Shown in pieces: positions 35,204 to 42,576 of a stretch of 64,000 nucleotides of DNA. How positions within the stretch are numbered: the stretch's first letter is position 1; each line of letters opens with the position of its first letter. Under the pieces are notes generated by a model. That model was not told the origin of the DNA. It saw nothing but the letters and a program-made list of their open reading frames with translations, and made no database searches. The DNA is from Rhizobium rhizogenes NBRC 13257. GTDB lineage: Bacteria > Pseudomonadota > Alphaproteobacteria > Rhizobiales > Rhizobiaceae. The DNA lies in assembly GCF_000696095.1 (NCBI RefSeq), contig NZ_BAYX01000013.1, positions 62,001-126,000 on the forward strand. The letters are read 5' to 3'. Made by a program: the position numbers and the translations under genes.

Positions 35204-36076
35204 ATGTCGGACAATTCGGCGGGCGCCGTTATCGTCATCTCCAGTCATGTCGTCAGAGGCTCCGTCGGCAATCGTGCCGCCGTCTTCGCGCTGGAAACCC
35301 TTGGTCATCCCGTCTGGGCGCTACCGACCATCGTCCTTCCCTGGCATCCAGGCCATGGCCGCTCGACGCGGCTGACCTTCAATGAAACCGACTTTGACCA
35401 TGCGATCGACGATCTCATCGCGGCACCTTGGTTGTCGGAGGTGAAGGCAGTGCTGTCTGGTTATTTCGGCAATGCCGCACAGGCGCGCTCCGTTGCCCGG
35501 CTGGTAAGGGCGCTGAGAGAAAAGAACCCCGATCTCTTTTATGCCTGCGACCCGGTCATCGGCGATGCCGGTGGTCTCTACGTACCCGAGGCGACGGCGG
35601 AAGCGATCCGCGACCAGCTAATCCCGCTGGCGTCGCTGGCGACGCCGAACCGCTATGAGCTTGCCTGGCTCGCGGGGGCGCCGCTGGAGGACAACAATGC
35701 CGTCATGGAGGCTGCCCTGGCGCTCGGGCCGTCGCGCATGCTGGTGACCTCGGCTGTGCCGATGATGGCCGGCGGTATCGGCAATCTCTATCTCAGCGGC
35801 CGAAATGCGCTGCTTGCCGAACATCGCAGCATCGACAATGCCCCGAACGGGCTCGGCGATCTTCTCTCGGCCGTGTTCCTGTCACGGCTTCTATCCGGCA
35901 TGGATGAGGAGCGGGCACTGCAAATGACCACGGCGAGCGTCTATGAAGTCCTGGCAAGGGCGGTCAAGCGCGGCAGCGACGAGCTGACGCTGGCGGCGGA
36001 TGCCTCCAGCCTGTCGACACCGATGGCAATGGTGCAGATGCGCCGGCTAATGCATCCCGCGCAGCGCAAGAGGTAG
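35204..36076 (+). CDS. pdxY: Pyridoxal kinase PdxY
   Basis: A 290-aa ribokinase-fold kinase that phosphorylates pyridoxal in the PLP salvage pathway. SSHVVRGSVGNRAA at residues about 13-26 is the N-terminal substrate region. GYFGNAAQ and the CDPVIGD motif follow, and the anion hole with the catalytic aspartate is NGLGDLLSAVF near residue 215. It diverges from gdhZ. The yggS gene elsewhere in the window is another PLP-related function, but there is no operon link. Confidence 0.9.
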   Translation: MSDNSAGAVIVISSHVVRGSVGNRAAVFALETLGHPVWALPTIVLPWHPGHGRSTRLTFNETDFDHAIDDLIAAPWLSEVKAVLSGYFGNAAQARSVARLVRALREKNPDLFYACDPVIGDAGGLYVPEATAEAIRDQLIPLASLATPNRYELAWLAGAPLEDNNAVMEAALALGPSRMLVTSAVPMMAGGIGNLYLSGRNALLAEHRSIDNAPNGLGDLLSAVFLSRLLSGMDEERALQMTTASVYEVLARAVKRGSDELTLAADASSLSTPMAMVQMRRLMHPAQRKR

Positions 36077-36149
36077 CGATCGAGCCTGTCAGGAGCTTTT
36101 TGCAGTGCAATAGTTGCCATCGGCGGCGGCGCGCTGTAATTCAATCTCC

Positions 36150-36791
36150 ATGGACAGCTTTCCTACCTCCCTTCTGAGCGGTTATCGCAACTTCATGAGC
36201 GGGCGTTACGTCGATGAGCGCGAGCGCTATCGCAGCCTCGCCGAGAGCGGCCAGAGCCCATCGACCCTGGTGATTGCCTGTAGCGACTCCCGCGCAGCGC
36301 CGGAGATTATCTTCGACGCCGGCCCGGGGGAGCTTTTCGTCATCCGCAACGTCGCCAATATGGTGCCGCCCTATGAGCCGGACGGGCATTTCCATGCGAC
36401 GTCGGCAGCACTTGAATTCGCGGTACAGTCGCTGAAGGTCTCCGACATCGTCGTCATGGGCCATGGCCGCTGCGGCGGCATCCGCGCAGCACTTGATCCC
36501 AATGCCGAGCCGCTCTCGCCAGGTGACTTCATCGGTCGCTGGATGGGGCTCCTGAAGCCCGCCGCCGAGCAGATCCAGAGCAATGATATCATGACACAGG
36601 CCGAGCGGCAGACGGCGCTGGAGCGCATCTCGATCCGCAACTCGCTCGACAATCTGCGCAGCTTTCCGGATATCAAGGTGCTGGAAGAAGAAGGAAAGTT
36701 GAACCTGCACGGGGCCTGGTTCGATATTTCGACCGGCGAGCTGTGGGTGATGGACGCAAAGACCCGCGACTTTATCCGCCCCGAAGCCTGA
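36150..36791 (+). CDS. Beta-class carbonic anhydrase
   Basis: A 213-aa cytosolic zinc enzyme (CO2 + water to bicarbonate). The zinc ligands are C44 in CSDSR, H105 and C108 in GHGRCGG, and the Asp46-Arg48 dyad is intact. I use the ATG at 36150; an upstream in-frame start at 36114 adds twelve residues with no family match. A repeat sequence begins directly after the stop codon, followed by a strong terminator. Confidence 0.93.
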   Translation: MDSFPTSLLSGYRNFMSGRYVDERERYRSLAESGQSPSTLVIACSDSRAAPEIIFDAGPGELFVIRNVANMVPPYEPDGHFHATSAALEFAVQSLKVSDIVVMGHGRCGGIRAALDPNAEPLSPGDFIGRWMGLLKPAAEQIQSNDIMTQAERQTALERISIRNSLDNLRSFPDIKVLEEEGKLNLHGAWFDISTGELWVMDAKTRDFIRPEA

Positions 36792-36792
36792 G

Positions 36793-36865
36793 AACGCTCT
36801 ATCTCTTTGCTTTGCGCAAGTCCGGACGGAAAACTGTGGCACAGTTTTCCTGAAATTGCTCTAGG
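36793..36865. repeat. Interspersed palindromic repeat, copy 1
   Basis: About 73 bp that align with 55222-55308. Shared blocks are CGCTCTA, TTTGCGCAA/TTTCTGCGCAA, TCCGGAC-GAAAAC, TTTTCCTG and AATTGCT. The element is itself an imperfect palindrome: a GCAA-TCCGGA-GAAAA arm faces TTTTCC-TGAAATTGC. It starts two bases after the carbonic anhydrase stop. Elements of this kind are common between genes of Rhizobium. Confidence 0.75.
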
Positions 36866-36872
36866 TCTAACG

Positions 36873-36911
36873 AAAAAGGCGCTCCGGACCATCAGGTCGA
36901 AGCGCCTTTTT
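36873..36911. terminator. Bidirectional terminator between carbonic anhydrase and transglycosylase
   Basis: AAAAAGGCGCT and AGCGCCTTTTT flank an inner stem (GGACC / GGTC). Both sides carry A- or U-tracts, so it should work for both convergent genes. Confidence 0.85.
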
Positions 36912-36928
36912 GATTTGTTTGGCTCTGA

Positions 36929-37750
36929 TTACTTGCCGTCGATCTGCTTGCCGATATAGGCGATTGCTTCCTGATAGACCCTTGCATCGTTCCAGCCGCC
37001 GATCGCCGAGAAATTCGGTTCGCCGGGCTGATAGGGAGCACCAGCCTGCCAGCCATGGCCCTTCAGGAAGTTCGCGGTCGAGGACAGCGCATCGGCGCGC
37101 GAGCCGACGAGATCGACCTTGCCGTCGCCGTCGCCGTCGACGCCATACAGCACGACGTTCTTCGGCATGAACTGCGTCTGGCCGATTTCGCCATGGGCGG
37201 CACCACGAGCGGACGGGCTCAGATAGCCTTCGCCGACGAGCTTGAGGGCGGCATAGAGCTGATCGGTGAAGTAGGCGGAGCGACGGCAGTCAAAGGCAAG
37301 TGTCGATACGGCCGAAAGCGTATTCTGGTCGCCCATGAAGCTGCCGAAACCGGTTTCCATGCCCCAGATGGCGATGATCGGGCCCGGGGGAACGCCGTAA
37401 CGCTTCTCGATGCGCGAGAACAGAGCGGCATTGGCCTGCTTCATGCTCTTGCCACGGCTGATGATCGTCTGGCCGCCGCGCTTTTTCATGAACTCATCGA
37501 AGGAGAGCTTGAAGCTCTTCTGGCCGCGGTCCGCGCGGATGGTCGGCTGATTGTAATGGACGTTGGCGAAGGCGCGATCGAGTGTGGATTGGCTGATACC
37601 CTGGCCCTGCGCTTCCTGCTTGAATTCGCGCACCCAGTTGTCAAAACCGGCTGATGTGTTGCTGCAGGATGCCGCGTTTGCCACAAACGGTGTGCCCAAC
37701 AGCAACCCGACCGCAACGAGAGCTGCCATTCCAGACTTAGTGATGCGCAT
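36929..37750 (-). CDS. MltB-family lytic murein transglycosylase
   Basis: A 273-aa periplasmic enzyme that cleaves peptidoglycan glycan strands with formation of 1,6-anhydro-muramic acid. A signal peptide covers residues about 1-27 (hydrophobic core AALVAVGLLLGTPFV, likely cut after ANA). The catalytic glutamate is E132 in IWGMETGFGSFMG. GEIGQTQFMPKNVVLYGVDGDGD and the terminal WNDARVYQEAIAYI are family motifs. There is no lipobox and no C-terminal peptidoglycan-binding domain, so it is a soluble short form. It is monocistronic. Confidence 0.92.
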   Translation of the reverse strand: MRITKSGMAALVAVGLLLGTPFVANAASCSNTSAGFDNWVREFKQEAQGQGISQSTLDRAFANVHYNQPTIRADRGQKSFKLSFDEFMKKRGGQTIISRGKSMKQANAALFSRIEKRYGVPPGPIIAIWGMETGFGSFMGDQNTLSAVSTLAFDCRRSAYFTDQLYAALKLVGEGYLSPSARGAAHGEIGQTQFMPKNVVLYGVDGDGDGKVDLVGSRADALSSTANFLKGHGWQAGAPYQPGEPNFSAIGGWNDARVYQEAIAYIGKQIDGK

Positions 37751-37947
37751 TCAGAATCCCCAAATTCTTACCGCGCGAAAGACGCGGGAACGTTTTTGAA
37801 TGGCGCGCGAGCCTCTCCGTTCTCCGGGCTCATGCGCTGTCTTGTCGCCACAGGACCATGCCAGTATCGGATGGTTCTGTCATTACTACATTTTAGCGAT
37901 CAATGTTTTTCGCTTCGCGTGAAACAAGATCACTCAAGAATATTTTG

Positions 37948-37986
37948 AAAAAGCCCCGCCTTTCGGTGTGAAATGGCGAGGCTTTT
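37948..37986 (-). terminator. Intrinsic terminator of asd
   Basis: On the minus strand, AAAAGCCTCGCC and GGCGGGGCTTTTT form the stem with a 14-nt loop, ending in a U-tract. The rest of the gap from 37751 to 38043 holds no supported feature. Confidence 0.82.
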
Positions 37987-38043
37987 CCTCAAATCCTGCT
38001 TAGATGGACAAGGTTTATAAACCGTAAATTGGTTTGCAGACGC

Positions 38044-39078
38044 TTATGCAGCTTGCTTGCGCGGCTTGATCAGGCCGCGGTTGATCAGGAGTTCTGCGAT
38101 CTGGATGGCGTTCAATGCCGCACCCTTGCGCAGATTATCGGAGACGACCCAGATGTTGAGGCCATTTTCGACCGTTGCATCTTCGCGGATGCGCGAAATG
38201 TAGGTCGCATCTTCACCGGCGCATTCATAGGGCGTGATGTAGCCGCCGTTTTCATGCTTGTCGATGACAAGGCAACCCGGCGCTTCGCGCAGGATGTCGC
38301 GGGCCTGATCGGCGGTGATCTCGTTTTCGAACTCGATATTGACCGATTCCGAATGGCCGATGAAGACCGGCACGCGTACGGCGGTGCAAGTGACCTTGAT
38401 TTTCGGGTCAAGCATCTTCTTGGTCTCGGCCAGCACCTTCCACTCTTCCTTGGTGTAGCCATCTTCCATGAAGCTGTCGATGTGCGGGATGACGTTGAAG
38501 GCGATGCGCTTGGTGAACTTCTTGTTCTCGATCGGGTCGGCGACGAAGACGGCCCGGGTCTGGTTGAAGAGCTCGTCCATGCCATCCTTGCCGGCGCCGG
38601 AAACGGACTGGTAGGTGGAGACGACGACGCGCTTGATCTTGGCGAAGTCATGCAGCGGCTTCAGGGCCACGACGAGCTGCGCGGTCGAGCAATTCGGGTT
38701 GGCGATGATGTTGCGCTTGGTGAACTGCGTGATGGCGTCCGGGTTTACTTCCGGCACGATCAGCGGCACGTCGGCGTCGTAGCGCCAGGCCGACGAGTTG
38801 TCGATGACGACGCAGCCCTGGGCGCCGATCTTCGGCGAGACCCGCTTGGAGACATCGCCACCGGCCGACATCAGGCAGATGTCGGTGTCGGAGAAATCGT
38901 AGTTCTCCAGGTTCGAAACCTTCAGCGTCCGGTCGCCGAAGGAAACTTCGGTGCCCTGCGAGCGGGCCGATGCCAGCGCCACGACTTCGTCCGCGGGGAA
39001 ACCGCGTTCAGCCAGGATATTGAGCATTTCGCGACCTACATTTCCGGTCGCGCCCGCTACTGCAACTTTGAAACCCAT
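38044..39078 (-). CDS. asd: Aspartate-semialdehyde dehydrogenase
   Basis: A 344-aa NADPH-dependent enzyme (aspartyl-phosphate to aspartate semialdehyde) at the branch to lysine, diaminopimelate, methionine and threonine. The Rossmann loop is AGATGNVGREM at residues 9-19, the active-site cysteine is C130 in NPNCSTAQL, and the later HIDSF region carries the family's basic residues. It is full length. The gap upstream (39079-39406) contains a 38-codon small ORF on the same strand plus a repeat. Confidence 0.95.
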   Translation of the reverse strand: MGFKVAVAGATGNVGREMLNILAERGFPADEVVALASARSQGTEVSFGDRTLKVSNLENYDFSDTDICLMSAGGDVSKRVSPKIGAQGCVVIDNSSAWRYDADVPLIVPEVNPDAITQFTKRNIIANPNCSTAQLVVALKPLHDFAKIKRVVVSTYQSVSGAGKDGMDELFNQTRAVFVADPIENKKFTKRIAFNVIPHIDSFMEDGYTKEEWKVLAETKKMLDPKIKVTCTAVRVPVFIGHSESVNIEFENEITADQARDILREAPGCLVIDKHENGGYITPYECAGEDATYISRIREDATVENGLNIWVVSDNLRKGAALNAIQIAELLINRGLIKPRKQAA

Positions 39079-39093
39079 TTCTCAAGCTCTCTT

Positions 39094-39185
39094 TCTCTTC
39101 TCTCCTCTTTGGCGAGGGGGGAACCACGGTCATAACGACCGGTTCCTGTCCCCAGCCGAGCCGGGGAGAGAGCGGCAGGCCAGAG
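39094..39185. repeat. Imperfect palindromic intergenic element
   Basis: A 90-bp region of nested inverted repeats. GGAACC-ac-GGTC and GACC-GGTTCC flank ATAAC, and the outer arms TCTCCTCTTTGGCGAGGGGGG and CCGGGGAGAGA are partly complementary. It resembles the mosaic palindromes described between rhizobial genes. It lies between asd and the small ORF at 39189. Confidence 0.5.
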
Positions 39186-39188
39186 ACG

Positions 39189-39305
39189 TCAGACGGTTTT
39201 CGTCGTCGTTTTGGCCTTGGTTTTGGAAGAAACCGGAAAATAGACATCCCGCCCGGCACATTGCGCCAGGTGAGCGAAGCTATCGATCTGTTCGAAGCGA
39301 ACCAT
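39189..39305 (-). CDS. Predicted 38-aa small protein, unknown function
   Basis: A 38-codon ORF, ATG at 39305 (complement) to TGA at 39189. An AAGGAAG ribosome site lies six bases upstream, which is as good as any in the window. The peptide starts MVRFEQIDSFAHLAQCAGRD and ends in a basic Lys/Thr run. Its N-terminal half looks like a folded amphipathic helix with a single Cys16. About 24 of 38 codons end in G or C, lower than neighbouring genes but still coding-like. I recognise no family. It lies between dps and asd on their strand and could be co-transcribed with asd through the palindromic element. Real expression is not proven. Confidence 0.5.
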   Translation of the reverse strand: MVRFEQIDSFAHLAQCAGRDVYFPVSSKTKAKTTTKTV

Positions 39306-39364
39306 GGAGGTCTTCCTTTTCCGTCGCCGGTTCTAAGAGGTTTTCCACAGGAGTCAAGGATTTT

Positions 39365-39388
39365 GCGTTCCCACCCTGGTGGGAACGC
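39365..39388. terminator. Perfect hairpin after dps
   Basis: An 11-bp perfect inverted repeat GCGTTCCCACC / GGTGGGAACGC separated by two bases, 18 bp beyond the dps stop. No U-tract follows on either strand, so it may be an mRNA 3'-end stabiliser rather than a terminator. Confidence 0.5.
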
Positions 39389-39406
39389 GGAAATCGGAGC
39401 GAAGTT

Positions 39407-39916
39407 TCAGCGATTGGTGTTGCGCGTGGATTCGAACAGGAACCAGGTGCGGCGCTCTGTTTCGTCCAGCCAGTTTTCCAGCAGGCTGGCAGTGGCGATA
39501 TCACCATATTCGTCGCAAACGTCGTGGGTGGCGCGGATTTCGGCTGAAAGCTTGAGATTGTTGTCCGCCAGCTCGGCGAGCATGTCCTGGGCGTCGACAT
39601 AGTCGGCATCATTGTCGGGGATACGCTGCAGCTTGGCGATCTGGCCGATGGAACGCAGCGTCGTGCCGCCGATCTTGCGCGCGCGCTCGGCAAGTGGATC
39701 GGTCATGGCGAAGAGCTGCTCACCCTGTTCGTCCAGCAGCAGGTGGTAGTCGCGGAAATGCGGGCCGCTCATATGCCAATGGAAATTCTTGGTCTTGAGG
39801 TAAAGCGCAAAAACATCGGCCAGCAATGCCCTCAACGCTGCGGAAATATCGCGTGTCGCTTCTTCGCTGAGATTGGTGCGGGTACCCAGTTTCGATTTGG
39901 TATTGGCGCTGCTCAT
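39407..39916 (-). CDS. dps: Dps family DNA-binding ferritin-like protein
   Basis: A 169-aa dodecameric mini-ferritin that oxidises and stores iron and protects DNA in starvation or peroxide stress. The ferroxidase-site residues lie in NFHWHMSGPHFRDYHLLLDEQGEQLF (about 44-69), the standard inter-subunit HWH...D...E pattern of Dps. The N-terminus (MSSANTKSKLGTRTN) is basic and polar and may contact DNA. It is monocistronic on the minus strand, with the upstream region 39917-40203 otherwise empty apart from a hairpin at 40161. Confidence 0.93.
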   Translation of the reverse strand: MSSANTKSKLGTRTNLSEEATRDISAALRALLADVFALYLKTKNFHWHMSGPHFRDYHLLLDEQGEQLFAMTDPLAERARKIGGTTLRSIGQIAKLQRIPDNDADYVDAQDMLAELADNNLKLSAEIRATHDVCDEYGDIATASLLENWLDETERRTWFLFESTRNTNR

Positions 39917-40160
39917 GATGACGTGCTCCGTTTCGTTGTTCGCAATGGCGGTCGCAGGGAGATGTTAGCGGAGTTCGATGACATTCGCTGTTGCGTGGAA
40001 TTGCATGGCAGGCGGGACCTGCCGCGAGCATTTCGTAGCAAAACCGGCCGCGATGATCTGCGGAAAACCCGAACGGAATGATAGTATGAAGACGTAGAGG
40101 GTTTGGCAATCGCTCTCTAATGTAGCAGGCCTGAGCGGCGTCGCGATATGCGAAACAATG

Positions 40161-40187
40161 CCGCTCCCCTCGCGAGGAGGAGAGCGG
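40161..40187 (-). terminator. Hairpin after the SDR gene
   Basis: A stem CCGCTC-c-CCTC / GAGG-agg-AGAGCGG, 17 bp beyond the SDR stop on the minus strand. There is no clean U-tract, so this is a weak candidate. Confidence 0.4.
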
Positions 40188-40203
40188 TCTGGTGAATGGG
40201 CGG

Positions 40204-40953
40204 TTACTTCAGGCCACCGCCGGCATAGAGGGTTTCGCCCGTCAGCCAAGCGGAATCCTTCGAGGCGAGGAAGACGGCGATCGGGGCGATGTCCGTCGGC
40301 TGGCCGAGGCGGCCGAGCGGCGTTTGCGAAACCAGATGCTTTTCGAAATCACTGCCGATGACGCCGGCCGCATGCACGCCTTCAGTCTCGACGCCGCCGG
40401 GCGAGATGGTGTTGACGCGGATGTTGCGAGGCCCAAGTTCCTTGGCGAGGATCTGGGTGATCGAGGTGACGGCCGCCTTGGTCGCCGTATAGACGGCGGC
40501 GGTCGGCAGGTTCAGGGTGACGGCATTCGAGGCGATATTGATGACATTGCCGCCTTCTGGGCCGAAATACTTCACCGCTTCCTGCGTCGTCAGCAATGTG
40601 CCAAGGACGTTGATGTTGAATTCACGATGGAATTCCTCTTCGGTGATCTCTTCCAGCGTCGCGAACTTGTAGACGCCGGCATTGTTGACGAGGATGTCGA
40701 CGCCGCCGAACGCCTCCTTGGCCTCGGCGAAAAGCCGCTTCACATCGGCGGATTTTGAAACGTCGCCATGTGCCGCGATCGCCTTGCCGCCCTTGGATTT
40801 GATCTCGGCCACGACCCTGTCGGCGCCTTCCCGGCTCGATGCATAATTGACCACGACGGCTGCGCCCGCCTCGCCAAATGCCTTGGCGATACCCGCGCCG
40901 ATACCCTTCGATGCTCCGGTCACGATCGCGACCTTGCCTTCTAGCTTGCTCAT
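40204..40953 (-). CDS. Short-chain dehydrogenase/reductase
   Basis: A 249-aa classical SDR. The cofactor loop TGASKGIG is at residues 12-19, NNAG is at 90-93, and the catalytic Ser142, Tyr155 and Lys159 lie in ASNAV and YTATK. N36 and R41 after beta-2 (NYASSR) suggest NADP preference. It resembles 3-oxoacyl reductase or glucose-dehydrogenase-like SDRs, but the substrate is not predictable. It lies downstream of an ArsR-type repressor on the same strand, with palindromic candidate operators in the 156-bp gap, so it is probably the repressor's target. Confidence 0.87.
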   Translation of the reverse strand: MSKLEGKVAIVTGASKGIGAGIAKAFGEAGAAVVVNYASSREGADRVVAEIKSKGGKAIAAHGDVSKSADVKRLFAEAKEAFGGVDILVNNAGVYKFATLEEITEEEFHREFNINVLGTLLTTQEAVKYFGPEGGNVINIASNAVTLNLPTAAVYTATKAAVTSITQILAKELGPRNIRVNTISPGGVETEGVHAAGVIGSDFEKHLVSQTPLGRLGQPTDIAPIAVFLASKDSAWLTGETLYAGGGLK

Positions 40954-40974
40954 GTCATCTCCTGTCGAGATATT

Positions 40975-41075
40975 GTTAGATAGTTTTATAATTATCGAAC
41001 TATTGATGCGAACGAGGCCCTGAAGCGACGGCCGTCATCCTGTCACTTTGATATTTAGATAATCATCTAAGTGAT
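40975..41075 (-). promoter_or_regulatory. Candidate ArsR-type operators before the SDR gene
   Basis: Two AT-rich dyads lie in the gap between the ArsR and SDR genes: TTAGATAATCATCTAA (about 41055-41070, one central mismatch) and ATAGTT / AACTAT separated by 12 bases (about 40980-41003). ArsR-family proteins typically bind 12-2-12 AT-rich palindromes. The link to the adjacent regulator is inference. Confidence 0.5.
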
Positions 41076-41109
41076 ACAAGAGCGGGCGCGCGTGGCAGGC
41101 GAAGAATTG

Positions 41110-41403
41110 TCAGATGTTGGAAAGCTCGGCCATATAGGCGTTGAGCACGTCGCGCCGGAGAAGCAGGCTCGCGAATTTGCCGTCCCGCAGGATTTCGATG
41201 AGACCGGCATTCTCGAGTTCCTTGAGGTGATGAGACATCGTGGCGGCGCTGACGGTATGACATTGGTTCAGCACGCTGCAAGGCATGGGATCGGCAGTAC
41301 CGCCGATCTCCTTCAGGATCTGCACACGACGCGGCTCGGCAAGCGCCCGGGCAATCAGCCCCATCTGCCTCTCGCTCAATCGTGTCTGCCCGGCATCGGT
41401 CAT
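41110..41403 (-). CDS. ArsR-family transcriptional repressor
   Basis: A 97-aa winged-helix protein. It opens TRLSERQMGLIARALAEPRRVQIL, the typical ArsR helix-1/2 segment, and the recognition helix is around VSAATMSHHLKELENAGLIE. It has cysteines (PCSVLNQCH) but no classic CxCxxC metal site, so it need not sense metals. I favour the ATG at 41403. The longer frame from 41517 would code an unrelated N-terminus and run across a perfect hairpin (GCGGGAA / TTCCCGC, 41423-41440) that better fits an operator. It is probably autoregulated and probably controls the SDR gene downstream. Confidence 0.82.
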   Translation of the reverse strand: MTDAGQTRLSERQMGLIARALAEPRRVQILKEIGGTADPMPCSVLNQCHTVSAATMSHHLKELENAGLIEILRDGKFASLLLRRDVLNAYMAELSNI

Positions 41404-41422
41404 CGTCTTTACCACATCGCAA

Positions 41423-41440
41423 GCGGGAACAATTTCCCGC
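41423..41440. promoter_or_regulatory. Inverted repeat upstream of the ArsR gene
   Basis: GCGGGAA-CAAT-TTCCCGC, a perfect 7-bp dyad 20 bp before the chosen ArsR start. It is a possible autoregulatory operator. Confidence 0.4.
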
Positions 41441-41544
41441 AGCTTCACCGCTCCAGATATATGAATGTGAGGGATGGTTGGCAACCATTCGGGGTGGGTG
41501 GACAGGTCGATGTTCAATTCGCAAATGATTTTTTCGAGAGCTAG

Positions 41545-41620
41545 GGGCCGACCCTCGTGGTTCGAGGCTTCGCCGCCTTCGCTGATGCTTCGGCATCAAA
41601 GCACCTCACCATGAGGGCGG
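41545..41620. repeat. Rhizobial palindromic element, ArsR-PAP2 gap
   Basis: It reads ACCCTCGTGGTTCGAGGC ... GCACCTCACCATGAGGG. On the opposite strand this gives CCCTCATGGTGAGGTGC ... GCCTCGAACCACGAGGGT, the same plan as 43882-43924 (CCCTCATCCTGAGGTGC ... GCCTCGAAGGA). A small internal hairpin GATGCTTCGGCATC is present. Confidence 0.7.
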
Positions 41621-41630
41621 ATGGGATCCC

Positions 41631-42374
41631 CTACTTCCCCTTCAGCAGCGGCAGTCTCGGCACAGGCCAGCCGGCCTCGCCGATGCGGAAGAGCAGGCCG
41701 TAGCGGGAATAAACAATCGCCATCATGAAGGAGAACCAGCCGCCGAGTGCCAGGCCGGCGATGACGTCGCTTGGATAATGCGCACCGATCATCACGCGCG
41801 TCGCGGCGAGCCAGAGGGCGCAGGCGATGAAGAGGTAGCGATAGCGCGGGAAGAGGAAGGCCAGCGCCACGAAGAAGGCGCCGATGGTGGTCGCATGGCC
41901 GGACGGGAAGCTTTCGAAGCCGGCATGGCCATTGAAGGGCGAGAAGCCGAAGGGACCCCAATCCTGGAAATGCGTGGGGCGGGCACGGCCGATGGCGCGT
42001 TTCAATAGGTTGGCGAGAATGCCCGAAAGTGCGATCGTCGTCAGCAGATAGCCACCGATCTGGCAGATGCGCAGCGCCTGGCAACGGCAGCGCGCCGATT
42101 GCAACAGCCGGCTACCGGCCCAGCCCTCGAAGAACAGGAAGGCGCTGATCAGGATGAGCCAACCGGATTCGCCGAAGTTCGTGAGCATCTTGCCGAAGAA
42201 ATGAATGGGCGGCGCCATGTTCCTGATATTGGCGCCCACCGGCCAGTCGAAGAGCAGGGCTGAAAGCAGGACGATATTGGCGGTCAGGAACAGGCAGATC
42301 TTCCAATGCGACGGCGCAAAGCCATGTCTGCTTCGCCGCCACCGCCTGTCGAGAGACGTCAAGATCGCCTGCAT
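41631..42374 (-). CDS. PAP2-family membrane phosphatase
   Basis: A 247-aa inner-membrane protein with about five or six helices and the three PAP2 phosphatase motifs: KRAIGRARP (about residue 120), FPSGH (about 155), and TRVMIGAHYPSDV with the catalytic histidine (about 195). Relatives dephosphorylate phosphatidate, undecaprenyl pyrophosphate or lipid A. The FQDWGPFGFSPFNGHAGFESFPSGH spacing suggests a lipid A or lipid phosphatase, but this is not decided. The ATG at 42374 is preferred to the GTG at 42380. It is monocistronic. Confidence 0.85.
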   Translation of the reverse strand: MQAILTSLDRRWRRSRHGFAPSHWKICLFLTANIVLLSALLFDWPVGANIRNMAPPIHFFGKMLTNFGESGWLILISAFLFFEGWAGSRLLQSARCRCQALRICQIGGYLLTTIALSGILANLLKRAIGRARPTHFQDWGPFGFSPFNGHAGFESFPSGHATTIGAFFVALAFLFPRYRYLFIACALWLAATRVMIGAHYPSDVIAGLALGGWFSFMMAIVYSRYGLLFRIGEAGWPVPRLPLLKGK

Positions 42375-42511
42375 GTTCACCGCCCGTCGCCGACATTTCC
42401 ACCCCAGTCGACGACTACGCCTAGCAGGTTCCTGCTACAGTTTTTTTACAGATTTGAGACGGTCGGCGAGGCCGCGAAGCCATGATTTGTGTCCGGTGGC
42501 GGGATCAACGA

Positions 42512-42548
42512 AAAAGCCCTCGCTCTGCAAGCAGGAGCGAGGGCTTTT
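42512..42548 (-). terminator. Intrinsic terminator of leuB
   Basis: AAAAGCCCTCGCTC / GAGCGAGGGCTTTT, a 14-bp arm pair around CTGCAAGCAG. On the minus strand it ends in a U-tract. A parS-like site starts two bases away. Confidence 0.88.
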
Positions 42549-42549
42549 G

Positions 42550-42565
42550 TGTTTCACGTGAAATA
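42550..42565. promoter_or_regulatory. parS: Distant parS-like site beside the leuB terminator
   Basis: TGTTTCACGTGAAATA matches the consensus TGTTTCACGTGAAACA at 15 of 16 positions. It lies between the leuB stop and its terminator, about 28 kb from parB and outside the main cluster. Confidence 0.72.
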
Positions 42566-42576
42566 TAGCCGGCGAT

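Noticed and set aside
37911..37926. CGCTTCGCGTGAAACA as a seventh parS site
   Set aside because: Only 13 of 16 positions match and the central CACGTG is lost, so it is below the quality of the six accepted sites.
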